From Chryseobacterium gleum (lineage in GTDB: Bacteria > Bacteroidota > Bacteroidia > Flavobacteriales_D > Crocinitomicaceae), in contig CAMDMY010000010.1 in assembly GCA_945902775.1 (NCBI GenBank), forward strand, positions 1-47,620: a DNA stretch of 47,620 nucleotides. Reading direction: 5' to 3'. The translations under genes were made by a program, and so were the position numbers. Every line of letters begins with the position of its first letter. The first letter of the stretch is position 1. The notes under the pieces were generated by a model. It ran no database searches. It had not been told where the DNA came from and saw only the letters and a program-made list of their open reading frames with translations. Below are positions 25,521 through 34,297 of the stretch, one piece after another.

Positions 25521-26156
25521 TTAAATATCTAATTTATACACCTCTGAAAGTTGACTATTGTTTGAAATAGACACCTTTAAATCGTCTATTATACCATCAT
25601 GAATATCATAAACCCAACCATGAATCTCTAATTCCTGATTTTTTTCCCAAGCCGACTGAACAATAGAGGTTTTTGCTAAATCTAGGACTTGTTCCATTAC
25701 ATTTACTTCGACAAAACGATTGAATCGCTTATCTTCATCTTCAATTTTATTTAATTCTTCTTGATGAAATCGATAAACATCTTTAATATGTCTAATCCAA
25801 TTATCAATCAAACCATAATGTTGATTTCCAAGCGCCGCTTTTACACCCCCACAACCATAATGTCCACAAACAATAATATGCTTTACTCTTAATACATTAA
25901 TAGCATAATCCAAGACACTCAACATACTCATGTCTGTATGAATTACCATATTTGCAATGTTCCTGTGGACAAAAACTTCACCTGGTAGAGCTCCAATTAT
26001 CTCATTTGCAGGGACTCTACTATCTGCACAACCTATCCAAAGTAAAGGTGGTTGTTGACCATTTGATAAGCGTTCGAAAAATTGAGGGTCTCTCTCTAAA
26101 TTTTCAGTAACCCATTTTTTATTGTTTTCTAGTAATTGATTATAATAATTTGACAT
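25521..26156 (-). CDS. Beta-class carbonic anhydrase
   Basis: 211 aa. Interconverts CO2 and bicarbonate. Zinc ligands Cys43 (IGCADSRV), His99 and Cys102 (CGHYGCGG) plus the Asp45-Arg47 dyad are in place, along with HRNIANMVIHTDMSMLSVLDYA. Length and motifs match the plant-type/Can clade. It sits 14 nt downstream of the SulP transporter gene on the same strand, so anhydrase and transporter are co-expressed, which fits bicarbonate handling. Confidence 0.95.
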   Translation of the reverse strand: MSNYYNQLLENNKKWVTENLERDPQFFERLSNGQQPPLLWIGCADSRVPANEIIGALPGEVFVHRNIANMVIHTDMSMLSVLDYAINVLRVKHIIVCGHYGCGGVKAALGNQHYGLIDNWIRHIKDVYRFHQEELNKIEDEDKRFNRFVEVNVMEQVLDLAKTSIVQSAWEKNQELEIHGWVYDIHDGIIDDLKVSISNNSQLSEVYKLDI

Positions 26157-26170
26157 AATCCAAAATGAGT

Positions 26171-27541
26171 TTAGTGAGATGATAATTTCTTTTTAAATGT
26201 AAATTTAACTACAAAATAAATAATTAGAGCCGATAACACTCCTGTTAAAAAATCTGTCATTGGAACCATAACAGCTGTGTAGATCAACATTGAAAATTCA
26301 AATTTTCCATGTTGTTTGATTTCTTTTATTTCGGAGAACTTAATCATATTGCTCGCTACCCATACTAATATCCCTCCAATACATGCCATTGGGATTAACT
26401 CTAAATATTCTGCTAAATAGTAAGCCATTGTCAATTTTAAAATAGCTTTAAAATAACCCGCTAAAGGTGTTTTTGCCCCTGCTTTAATACTTGTAGCTGT
26501 TCTTGCTAATGCGCCTGTACATGGAAATCCTTGCACCAAAGGAACTAATATTTGAACCATTCCTTGTCCGAAAAATTCTTTATCTGGATTGAAAGGTGTT
26601 TTCTTGTTTTCAGCCAATTTATCCGCCATTGAAGAGCAAAGTATACTTTCTACTCCTGATACAAATACTATTGCAGCTACAAAATATAAAATATCTATTA
26701 AAACAGATCCATTAAATGCTGGTAACGCTGGCATTTGTAAAACGAAAAAATTATTAGGAATTGATCCATAAAGATCTTTCACTAAAATAATATGTTTATC
26801 TGCTAATAGTGTTGAAGATAGAATGGTTGCTGTTCCCATCGCTATTACGGGTCCAGGGATGAAAATTGAAATTCTCAACAAGATTTTAGTCATAACAAAA
26901 GTTAATACACCAATAAAAACTGCCCAAATATTTATGATATCAAAATTTTTAATTATATTATTGAATTTCCCCCATACACTTTCTGCTCCATTTGTTAATT
27001 TGTCGAATGATTCAAGTCCTAAAACATCTTTAAAATTGGTCATCGCAATAGCAATAGCAATACCAATGGTAAAACCAACAATAATTGAATTGGGTACTAG
27101 TTTGGCATATTTTCCAAATCCAAATACTCCCATTATAATTAAAATAATCCCAGAAATAATTGATACTAATACTAAAAAACCATGAGCAACTTCAAATTCA
27201 CCTCCACTTGCAGGACCATATTTCGCTATTAATGCTGCAATAATTGGAATAAAGGCAGCTGTAGGCCCGTAAACTTGGTATTTTGAACCTCCAAACGTTC
27301 GACCTATTACACATGCCAATGCACCAGCAATAATACCATGTTCCGGACGCATCCCCATAGCCATAGCAAATCCCATAGCCATAGGGATTGCTGTCATTGC
27401 AACAATAAGTCCCGCGCTAAAATCTTGATACACTACCTTCAACCAACCTTTTTTGGGAAGATCTTCCCATCTTGAATCATTAAATTTGAAAAATAACTTA
27501 ATTCGCCCAATAGGAGTAGTTGGAAATTCTTTATTATACAT
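26171..27541 (-). CDS. SulP family anion transporter lacking a STAS domain
   Basis: 456 aa integral membrane protein. SulP signatures: QDFSAGLIVAMTAIPMAMGFAMAMG in the first transmembrane region, SKYQVYGPTAAFIPI, FPCTGALARTATSIKAGAKTPLAG; about 12-14 membrane segments in the gate/core arrangement. Known SulP proteins normally end in a cytosolic STAS domain of about 100-130 aa; here the chain stops right after the last membrane helix (FKKKLSSH). With the beta-carbonic anhydrase immediately downstream, bicarbonate is a more likely substrate than sulfate, but sequence alone does not decide. Confidence 0.92.
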   Translation of the reverse strand: MYNKEFPTTPIGRIKLFFKFNDSRWEDLPKKGWLKVVYQDFSAGLIVAMTAIPMAMGFAMAMGMRPEHGIIAGALACVIGRTFGGSKYQVYGPTAAFIPIIAALIAKYGPASGGEFEVAHGFLVLVSIISGIILIIMGVFGFGKYAKLVPNSIIVGFTIGIAIAIAMTNFKDVLGLESFDKLTNGAESVWGKFNNIIKNFDIINIWAVFIGVLTFVMTKILLRISIFIPGPVIAMGTATILSSTLLADKHIILVKDLYGSIPNNFFVLQMPALPAFNGSVLIDILYFVAAIVFVSGVESILCSSMADKLAENKKTPFNPDKEFFGQGMVQILVPLVQGFPCTGALARTATSIKAGAKTPLAGYFKAILKLTMAYYLAEYLELIPMACIGGILVWVASNMIKFSEIKEIKQHGKFEFSMLIYTAVMVPMTDFLTGVLSALIIYFVVKFTFKKKLSSH

Positions 27542-27596
27542 TTGAATATTTTATTAAATTAAAAAAATTTTATTACTGATTTAGATGTAAAAACGT

Positions 27597-27905
27597 TTAA
27601 CTTACCTTTGGAGGTGGAACTGTCACGGAATGTTCGATTAATAAATAATCACCTAAAAGATGAAGACTCGAGTTTAGTAAAACATCAAATAAATCTAATT
27701 CAAACGTGAAGTTCAATCCCCAATTTGAAGAAAACATTTTAGAAACCAAAACACTTTCTTCAGCAAAAAAATCTTCTAATACAATTTCAATTCTCCCTTC
27801 AATTTCTTCTTCTTGGCTTAAAATAGATGCCGACGACAAAATCAATAAACTAATGAAAGTAAATAGCAATAATACAGAACCGATATGTAAGATTTTACTT
27901 TTCAA
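27597..27905 (-). CDS. Small exported or membrane-anchored protein, function unknown
   Basis: Not recognised. From the TTG at 27905 it gives 102 aa: MKSKILHIG, a strong hydrophobic segment (VLLLFTFISLLILSSA) and an acidic mature part with alternating hydrophobic residues (WGLNFTFELDLFDVLLNSS...SVTVPPPKVS). There is no ATG in frame; an alternative TTG at 27941 lies inside the upstream FMN-reductase gene, whose stop (27907) is 1 nt before the TTG I prefer. The hydrophobic N-terminus and the short gap to the upstream gene argue for a real gene. Confidence 0.55.
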   Translation of the reverse strand: MKSKILHIGSVLLLFTFISLLILSSASILSQEEEIEGRIEIVLEDFFAEESVLVSKMFSSNWGLNFTFELDLFDVLLNSSLHLLGDYLLIEHSVTVPPPKVS

Positions 27906-27906
27906 T

Positions 27907-28455
27907 TTATTTAACCCCTTCTTCCAAAATTTTACTTTCAAAAAAGGTCAATTGATTTTTTAATTTTTCTAATTCTTCTTGATTTTGAATTTTAGCATCC
28001 GAGAAATTGTGATTGAAACTTGGGAAAGCATATACTCCAGAAACGTCTGCTCCAAATCGGGGTATTACGTTTTCTAAAATTTGTAATGCTGAAACACCAG
28101 CTCTTGGTCCTGTTGATGTACTTAATAAAAAAGTTGGTTTTTCTCCAAAGATTCTTCTTTCAATCCTTGATAACCAATCCAATATGTTTAAAAAAAACGC
28201 AGGTGGAATTCCATTGTGTTCAGGTGTAGAAATAATAAAACCATCGTATGATCTTATTAAATTCATTAATTCTTTCATTTTTTCAGGGGAACCTTGTTCT
28301 GCTTCAATGTCAACACCAAAAATATGAACGCTAAAATCACGTAAACTTAAGACGTCTACTTGTGCAAAATCAATTAATTCAGATGTCGCTAAAACCAATT
28401 GATGATTAATCGAAGTAGAAGAGTTACTTCCTGCAAATGCTAGAATTTTTTTCAT
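27907..28455 (-). CDS. NADPH-dependent FMN reductase-like protein
   Basis: 182 aa flavodoxin-like protein. FMN phosphate loop FAGSNSSTSINHQLV at the N-terminus, the STPEHNGIPPAFFLNILDWLSR segment of FMN reductases / azoreductase-type quinone reductases, and PTFLLSTSTGPRAG. Likely a cytosolic NAD(P)H:FMN or quinone reductase; substrate unknown. The next gene downstream (small exported protein) starts at or just inside its end. Confidence 0.88.
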   Translation of the reverse strand: MKKILAFAGSNSSTSINHQLVLATSELIDFAQVDVLSLRDFSVHIFGVDIEAEQGSPEKMKELMNLIRSYDGFIISTPEHNGIPPAFFLNILDWLSRIERRIFGEKPTFLLSTSTGPRAGVSALQILENVIPRFGADVSGVYAFPSFNHNFSDAKIQNQEELEKLKNQLTFFESKILEEGVK

Positions 28456-28462
28456 TTAAAAT

Positions 28463-28534
28463 GATGTTGAATGTTGAATTATTAATGATGGATGCTTTTT
28501 TCAATCAAACATCCATCATTAACCATCAAAAATT
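28463..28534. repeat. Heptamer ladder with inverted arms (RATKTTK type)
   Basis: Fills most of the gap between the FMN-reductase start and the kbl stop. Left arm in register: GATGTTG, AATGTTG, AATTATT, AATGATG. Right arm, read on the other strand: AATTTTT, GATGGTT, AATGATG, GATGTTT. The core is a perfect 13-bp inverted repeat, TTAATGATGGATG (28482-28494) with its complement at 28510-28522, able to form a hairpin. Confidence 0.85.
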
Positions 28535-29723
28535 ATTTAATTACGTTTAATTCTTTTCCTACTTTAATAAATGCTGCAATAGCTTTATCTAAATCAGCGA
28601 TTGAATGTGCTGCTGAAATTTGTGTACGAATACGAGCTGCTCCTTTTGCTACTACTGGATAGAAAAATCCTACTGCATAAACTCCTTCTTCTAACAATTT
28701 ATTTGCGAAATTTTGAGATAATGCTGCATCGTACAACATAATTGGTACGATAGGAGAATTTCCTGGTTTAATATCAAACCCTGCTTCAACGATTGCTTTT
28801 TTGAAATAAGCTGTATTTGTTTCTAATTTATCTCTTAATTCAGTAGTTGAACTTAAGATTTCAAACACTTTATTTGAAGCTCCAACAATTGCTGGCGATA
28901 ATGAGTTTGAAAATAAATAAGGCCGAGAACGTTGACGTAAAAGTTCAATAATTTCTTTTTTACCTGTTGTATAACCTCCCATTGCTCCGCCTAAAGCTTT
29001 ACCCAATGTTCCAGTTATGATATCAACTCTGTCCATTACGCCACAATGTTCTGGAACACCACGACCTGTTTTACCAATAAATCCTGCTGAGTGACATTCA
29101 TCAGTCATTACTAAAGCGTCATATTTATCTGCTAAATCACAAATTTTATCCATCAAAGCAATATCTCCATCCATAGAGAAAACACCATCAGTTACAATTA
29201 TTCTGAAACGTTGTTTTTGAGCAGCAATTAATTGCGTTTCCAAATCAGCCATATCAGAATGTTTGTATCTGTAACGTTGAGCTTTACACAAACGCACACC
29301 ATCAATAATTGAAGCATGATTTAATTCATCTGAAATAATGGCATCTTCTTCACCAAATAATGGTTCGAAAACTCCTCCATTTGCGTCAAATGCGGCTGCA
29401 TAAAGAATCGTATCTTCAGTACCGTAAAATTTTGCAATCTTCGCTTCTAATTCTTTGTGAATATCTTGTGTTCCACAAATAAAACGAACAGAAGACATTC
29501 CATAACCGTGAGAATCAAGTGCGTCTTTTGCTGCTTGAATTACATCAGGATGAGATGATAATCCCAAGTAATTATTTGCACACATAATCACAACATTTTC
29601 ACCTGATTGAACTGTTACATTCGCTCCTTGTGGAGAAGTGATAATTCTTTCTCTTTTATAGATTCCACCTTCTTCAATTGCTTTCAATTCATTCTGAAGG
29701 TGAGCTTGCATTTTTCCGTACAT
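28533..29723 (-). CDS. kbl: Glycine C-acetyltransferase (2-amino-3-ketobutyrate CoA ligase)
   Basis: 396 aa from the ATG at 29723 (a GTG six nt upstream is possible; homologues start at MYGK). Alpha-oxoamine synthase family: PLP enzyme that splits 2-amino-3-oxobutyrate with CoA to glycine and acetyl-CoA in threonine breakdown. Motifs: [46 protein letters not shown] (cofactor-binding Asp/His) and the PLP-lysine in [18 protein letters not shown]. The tdh partner is not in the window. Flanked on both sides by heptamer ladders. Confidence 0.93.
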   Translation of the reverse strand: MYGKMQAHLQNELKAIEEGGIYKRERIITSPQGANVTVQSGENVVIMCANNYLGLSSHPDVIQAAKDALDSHGYGMSSVRFICGTQDIHKELEAKIAKFYGTEDTILYAAAFDANGGVFEPLFGEEDAIISDELNHASIIDGVRLCKAQRYRYKHSDMADLETQLIAAQKQRFRIIVTDGVFSMDGDIALMDKICDLADKYDALVMTDECHSAGFIGKTGRGVPEHCGVMDRVDIITGTLGKALGGAMGGYTTGKKEIIELLRQRSRPYLFSNSLSPAIVGASNKVFEILSSTTELRDKLETNTAYFKKAIVEAGFDIKPGNSPIVPIMLYDAALSQNFANKLLEEGVYAVGFFYPVVAKGAARIRTQISAAHSIADLDKAIAAFIKVGKELNVIK

Positions 29724-29756
29724 AATCACAAATTTTTAGTAAAGATAGTTTTTTTT

Positions 29757-29823
29757 GATTTTTGATGTTGAATTTTGAATGTTAGATTCAATTAATCATC
29801 AAAAATTAAACATTCAACATTAA
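29757..29823. repeat. Heptamer ladder with inverted arms (RATKTTK type)
   Basis: Between the kbl start and the stop of the DUF5686 gene. Left arm in register: GATTTTT, GATGTTG, AATTTTG, AATGTTA, GATTCAA. Right arm on the other strand: AATGTTG, AATGTTT, AATTTTT, GATGATT. Both arms use the same words, so the ladder can fold on itself in several registers. Confidence 0.85.
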
Positions 29824-32352
29824 TTAAAAGTTCCATTTCATGTTTCGAATATCCAAAACTGCGAATGAGATTTTCCACGTTGTGGTTGGTTTAATGTTAT
29901 TTCCATCGGATAAAACGCCATAAATTCCAATTCTTAATTTTCGTTTTGAAAATTTAAAGTTTCGTTCTAAACCTGAAAATACTTCGTAGTGTTGCCAATT
30001 AAACTCTTTTACATATAAAGCTCCACAACCTATGACTAATCCAACTCCTGTTTTTTTCATAAACGGAATTTTATTCAGAATTGCTCCGTTGTCGTGGTGT
30101 ATAAAATGTCCTTCGATGAAAAACTTTTTAGATGGAAGAGAAACGGATAAACCTTGAAAAGAATACAATGGATTTGAAAACCAAAATGGATCACTTCTCC
30201 TATTGTATTTAAAATCAGCATCTTTCAACGATTTAGAACTAAAAAATTCTCCTGCTTTAATATGATAATTTGAAGTTCCTAACGTCCCGATTTTAAACGT
30301 TTGCATCATTCCAACTAAACCATAATCGTGACTAACATCGCTTCCTAAAAAAGCAGGAATCCCTTTTTCATAATATGCATAAAAAGTGGGCCATTTGGAG
30401 CCTAAAAGGACTTTTCTGTTTGGTTCTCTCATATAGCGCTGACCTGGTATATAGCTTATCGTTAGCGCACCAATAAAAGCTTGATAGGTATCAAAAACTG
30501 TTGGTTCATTGTTTGCTAATTCTTTTTGAAGCAACTTGACAAACGTGTATTTATCAATGTTTCTTCTCTCTGAAAAATTAACTTCTGGCTTGATATAAAA
30601 CCCGTTAAACAGTTCTCTGTCATATGATAGTTCTAACTTCGTGACTTCAATAAAATTGCTTCTTTTGTAAATTTGAGTTATGGCGTCATAACTTCTAATT
30701 GCATCAAAATCATGGAAAAAATTGGCGGATATTGTTCCAAAATGAAATGGATCGTGCAAATAGTGCCAATAGGTTCTGCATTTTACATCCTTGTTAATGA
30801 AGCCAAATGTTACTTCCGAATAAGAGTCCAAGGATTTTTGATTTTCCCATTTTTTAAAAAAATTAAATCCAGGTGCAATTCGTGGTCCGGCAATATATAA
30901 AGGACGAACAATTGCACCCAACGAATTAATTGTCCATTGTGTTTTTTTGGCTCTATTTCTATGATCAACTCCAAACCAAAGTGTTTTTTGAACTGTAATT
31001 TGATTGAAAATTTTATCGATTGAATCCAAATATTCTTTTTTATTTTGATAATCTCGAATACTATCTTTCGCAATGATGAACTTCTTTTCTTCTAACGTCA
31101 ATTCCACTCCTCTAATCTGATTCCAATAAGAAGTATCTTTATCATACGCTTCTTGTTCTGTTACAGATAGTTCTTTATTGAAAAATTTGGTAGTGAATTT
31201 AGGCTGAAAGTTGTAATCTGTAAAATGAGCTACTGTGGAACAGTTTGAAATTTGATCTTTGTATTTCACTCCATAGGTCAAAATTTGATTCTTTAAAACA
31301 CAAAGTGAATCACCTTGATTATCAAAGTCTTGGTGAATTGTGAAGTAATCATATTTTAATAAATTTCCTTTTGAAAGCGTTAATTCTAATTTTTGAACTA
31401 ACCATGTTGAATCGACTATCCAAATAAAACCTTCCAAAGTAGAAGTTGACGAAGAACGAGAAGTAATTTTAATTTTATGTATCTTCTTTCCGTTTTCTTC
31501 AAATTGTTCAACTAACCTGTATTTATAGGAAAGAATTCCAGGGACAGAAATGGGAGAAGTAACAGGTGTTTGATGTAAATCATCTAAATGCAATAAGTTT
31601 TGAAAAAAATTAAAATTCGATTTTACAGTGGTTGTATAATACAAATTCATCGTATTTCCTCTCACTTCATAGGCATTTCTTATTTCTTTTACTTGATTGA
31701 GTGGCGCAAAATTTCGAGTGAACTGAACTTCTATCAAATTCATATTTGAAGTCAAGTCGTTTACTTTTTTCTGTTCATCGCTAAAAGGCTCAACTTCTTT
31801 TTCTGGTAGATTTAAAGTGTCTTTTTTTTCTTTCTTTTTCGCTTTTTCAAGTTGCTTTTCTTCCCTCTCTATTTGTTTTTTCGTTTTAGCAACTTCTTCT
31901 AATTTTTCAGTTGCCTTGATATAGCCTTGACACGAATGAGGATAATTCCAAAGATTTATTTTATCTCTTTTTTCAACTGTCTTTAATATAATTTCTCGTC
32001 CAATATTTCTTTTCTTTACAGCTACTTCAACTTCCTCTAAATCATTTGTTTTAATTGGGAATAATTGAATTGTTCTAACAACGTTACTGTCTACAATAGA
32101 AATGTATGTTTCCCTATCTTCATAACCAACTGCCGTAATCACTAAATAATACTCCCCTTGAAAAAGTCGCATTTCGAAGTAACCATTATTGTCCGCAATA
32201 GTTCTTAAATCAGCATTGTTCTTAACAAATAATTGCGCCGAAGGAATAGGTGATTTATTTTCATCCAATACAGTTCCACTAAATAAATTTTGACACATCA
32301 AATTTGATGAGAAAAATAATAGAAAAAAAAGTATGTTGGATGTTTTAATCAT
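29824..32352 (-). CDS. DUF5686 outer-membrane protein with carboxypeptidase-like regulatory domain (second copy)
   Basis: 842 aa from ATG 32352; a TTG 15 nt upstream exists but MIKTSNILFFLLFFSS is the natural signal peptide. Then a CarboxypepD_reg domain (about 22-100: FSGTVLDENKSPIPSAQLFV, TIADNNGYFEMRLFQGEYYLVITAVGYEDRETYI) and a highly charged Lys/Glu-rich linker (about 155-200: KKQIEREEKQLEKAKKKEKK), then the long DUF5686 barrel region ending at the aromatic terminus KWNF. Same architecture as the protein at 12434-14896 with low similarity; the charged linker is specific to this copy. Function unknown. Confidence 0.85.
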   Translation of the reverse strand: MIKTSNILFFLLFFSSNLMCQNLFSGTVLDENKSPIPSAQLFVKNNADLRTIADNNGYFEMRLFQGEYYLVITAVGYEDRETYISIVDSNVVRTIQLFPIKTNDLEEVEVAVKKRNIGREIILKTVEKRDKINLWNYPHSCQGYIKATEKLEEVAKTKKQIEREEKQLEKAKKKEKKDTLNLPEKEVEPFSDEQKKVNDLTSNMNLIEVQFTRNFAPLNQVKEIRNAYEVRGNTMNLYYTTTVKSNFNFFQNLLHLDDLHQTPVTSPISVPGILSYKYRLVEQFEENGKKIHKIKITSRSSSTSTLEGFIWIVDSTWLVQKLELTLSKGNLLKYDYFTIHQDFDNQGDSLCVLKNQILTYGVKYKDQISNCSTVAHFTDYNFQPKFTTKFFNKELSVTEQEAYDKDTSYWNQIRGVELTLEEKKFIIAKDSIRDYQNKKEYLDSIDKIFNQITVQKTLWFGVDHRNRAKKTQWTINSLGAIVRPLYIAGPRIAPGFNFFKKWENQKSLDSYSEVTFGFINKDVKCRTYWHYLHDPFHFGTISANFFHDFDAIRSYDAITQIYKRSNFIEVTKLELSYDRELFNGFYIKPEVNFSERRNIDKYTFVKLLQKELANNEPTVFDTYQAFIGALTISYIPGQRYMREPNRKVLLGSKWPTFYAYYEKGIPAFLGSDVSHDYGLVGMMQTFKIGTLGTSNYHIKAGEFFSSKSLKDADFKYNRRSDPFWFSNPLYSFQGLSVSLPSKKFFIEGHFIHHDNGAILNKIPFMKKTGVGLVIGCGALYVKEFNWQHYEVFSGLERNFKFSKRKLRIGIYGVLSDGNNIKPTTTWKISFAVLDIRNMKWNF

Positions 32353-32449
32353 AATATATAAGTGCAAATATAAAAATTGAAAAAGACTTGAATTTAGAAA
32401 AAGTGTTAAAAGGAAGAATCAATATAAGAAAGGCTAAATTCAAATTTCG

Positions 32450-32457
32450 TATCTTTG
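32450..32457 (+). promoter_or_regulatory. Predicted -7 box (TATCTTTG) of thiL
   Basis: Exact TAnnTTTG match 19 nt before the thiL ATG, followed by CAC as often seen at the start region. Confidence 0.55.
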
Positions 32458-32476
32458 CACTCCAAACAGAAAAATT

Positions 32477-33511
32477 ATGAGCGAGCAACGTACAGAATTA
32501 AATCAATTAGGTGAATTTGGATTAATTGATCATTTAACTAAAGGATTTGAAAATAAGGTCCTATCTACTGTTAAAGGAGTAGGTGACGATGCAGCTGTAG
32601 TTTCTATTTCTGAAGAAGAATCGATGTTAATTTCTACCGATATGCTATTAGAAGGTGTGCATTTCAATTTGATGTATATGCCTTTAAAACATTTAGGATA
32701 TAAGGCTGTAGCAGTTAACGTTTCTGATATTTGTGCAATGAACGGTGTTACTGAACAAATTACGGTTTCTATTGCTGTTTCTAGTCGTTTCCCAGTTGAA
32801 GCGTTAGAAGAATTATATATCGGAATTAAATTAGCTTGTGAAAAATACAATGTGGATTTAGTAGGTGGTGATACTACAACTTCTTTAACTGGATTAATGA
32901 TTAGTGTAACTGCTGTTGGTAGAGCGAAAAACACTGAAATTGCCTACAGAACTGGAGCGAAAGAACACGATTTATTAGTTGTGACTGGAGATTTAGGTGG
33001 TGCTTATATGGGACTTCAAGTTTTAGAGAGAGAAAAAGAAGTTTTCAATGCTAATCCAGCAATTCAGCCTGATTTAGATGGACATGATTACATCATCGAA
33101 CGTCAATTAAAACCAGAAGCGCGTAAAGATATTATTGGCTTTTTAAAAGAATTAGAAGTAATCCCAACTTCGATGATTGATATTTCGGATGGTTTGGCTT
33201 CTGAAATTTTACATTTATGCAAAGCGAGTAATGTTGGTTGTCATGTTTACGATGAGAAAATTCCGATTGATGCGCAAACTTCTGTTGCTGCTATCGATTT
33301 TAATTTAGACCCAAATACGTGTGCATTGAATGGCGGTGAAGATTATGAATTATTATTCACGATTTCTCAGTCTGATTTCGAAAAGGTAAAAGGAAGTCCG
33401 CATATGACAATTATTGGACATATGACTGATGCTGCTGATGGAGTATATTATGTTGACAAAAATGGATCTGCAATCGAATTAACTGCTCAAGGATGGAATC
33501 ACTTTAATTGA
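32477..33511 (+). CDS. thiL: Thiamine-phosphate kinase
   Basis: 344 aa. Phosphorylates thiamine monophosphate to the diphosphate cofactor. ThiL/AIR-synthase fold motifs: GVGDDAAVV, STDMLLEGVHFN, VGGDTTTS, VTGDLGGAYMGLQVL, MIDISDGLASEILHLCK and CALNGGEDYELLFTIS; Asp residues for Mg-ATP are in place. Cytosolic, single gene, with its own -7 box and a terminator after it. No thi-box riboswitch is visible in the 124 nt upstream. Confidence 0.95.
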   Translation: MSEQRTELNQLGEFGLIDHLTKGFENKVLSTVKGVGDDAAVVSISEEESMLISTDMLLEGVHFNLMYMPLKHLGYKAVAVNVSDICAMNGVTEQITVSIAVSSRFPVEALEELYIGIKLACEKYNVDLVGGDTTTSLTGLMISVTAVGRAKNTEIAYRTGAKEHDLLVVTGDLGGAYMGLQVLEREKEVFNANPAIQPDLDGHDYIIERQLKPEARKDIIGFLKELEVIPTSMIDISDGLASEILHLCKASNVGCHVYDEKIPIDAQTSVAAIDFNLDPNTCALNGGEDYELLFTISQSDFEKVKGSPHMTIIGHMTDAADGVYYVDKNGSAIELTAQGWNHFN

Positions 33512-33542
33512 TTGATATTTAGGTTATTATATAATTAGGGGT

Positions 33543-33567
33543 GGGATTTATTTTCATCCCTTTTTTT
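33543..33567 (+). terminator. Terminator of thiL
   Basis: GGGAT (33543-33547) / ATCCC (33556-33560), an 8-nt loop and seven T. The stem is short but the T-run is good. Confidence 0.6.
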
Positions 33568-33763
33568 AGTTTTAAAATAATAGGTTATCACTAGAGAATG
33601 ATATCCTTATTATGATTGAGAATAAAATAAAACTAACTATGTAGATGTATTTTTTCAACGTGTTATTTTAAAAACATAATTTGATTATAATCAATATAAA
33701 ATTGATTACACAGAAATTCATCTAAAAATAAAATATCAATTAAAATACAAATGTATTTAATTT

Positions 33764-33862
33764 TTATTTTTCTTTTTTATCAGATTGCATAATGGAGAAA
33801 GCAAACCCCAAAGCAAAAAGTAGAGTTATGAATCCAGCAAAATATGGAATTATTTCAGTCAT
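33764..33862 (-). CDS. Tiny membrane protein (32 aa)
   Basis: ATG at 33862, inside the end of the next gene. The 32 residues form one transmembrane segment (IPYFAGFITLLFALGFAFSIM) and a charged tail QSDKKEK. The overlap with the upstream 61-aa gene is the 8-nt ATGACTGA, where the last codons of one gene contain the start of the other, a translational-coupling arrangement, which is the best evidence that both are real. Unknown function. Confidence 0.65.
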   Translation of the reverse strand: MTEIIPYFAGFITLLFALGFAFSIMQSDKKEK

Positions 33863-34040
33863 TTTTTGAATTATTTATTAATTTTAAATATATTCCAAAA
33901 GCCAATATCGAAGGAACCCATAATCCTATGAAACTTCCATCTGCTTTTTCTCCTTTAAAGTAAAGTAATTCTGAAAACACTAATGATAATAAAGCAGCTA
34001 CAAATAAAAGTTTGTCCGCAGTCGTAAATTTTTTAAACAT
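33855..34040 (-). CDS. Small two-helix membrane protein (61 aa)
   Basis: MFKKFTTADKLLFVAALLSLVFSELLYFKGEKADGSF... has two hydrophobic segments (about 10-27 and 38-54) joined by a polar loop, ending LINNSKND. Not recognised; its partner is the tiny 32-aa membrane protein overlapping its stop codon. They probably form a two-gene unit of membrane subunits or regulators, divergent from sufS. Confidence 0.7.
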   Translation of the reverse strand: MFKKFTTADKLLFVAALLSLVFSELLYFKGEKADGSFIGLWVPSILAFGIYLKLINNSKND

Positions 34041-34278
34041 ATTTTTTATTTTTAATAAGTCACTCAGTAAAAATAGACTTTTTATAATTAATCACCAAAA
34101 GTTTATTGATTTATATTTAACCATTAAAAGATACTATTTTTAACCTTTCTTAGATAATTAAACTGAGTTCGATTAATATTTTGCAATCAGATTTAATTTC
34201 AAAAATTTAACAATACAATTTCCTATGTTTTAATAAGAAAATAATCTCCAATTTAGAAGGATTCAAAATAAGGATTTA

Positions 34279-34286
34279 TATCTTTG
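34279..34286 (+). promoter_or_regulatory. Predicted -7 box (TATCTTTG) of the suf operon
   Basis: Exact TAnnTTTG, 11 nt before the sufS ATG at 34298, implying a leader of only a few nt. Confidence 0.55.
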
Positions 34287-34297
34287 TACTTGTGATT

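Noticed and set aside
32353-32476. TPP riboswitch before thiL
   Set aside because: No THI-box sequence such as CUGAGA in this gap; only a promoter box is visible.
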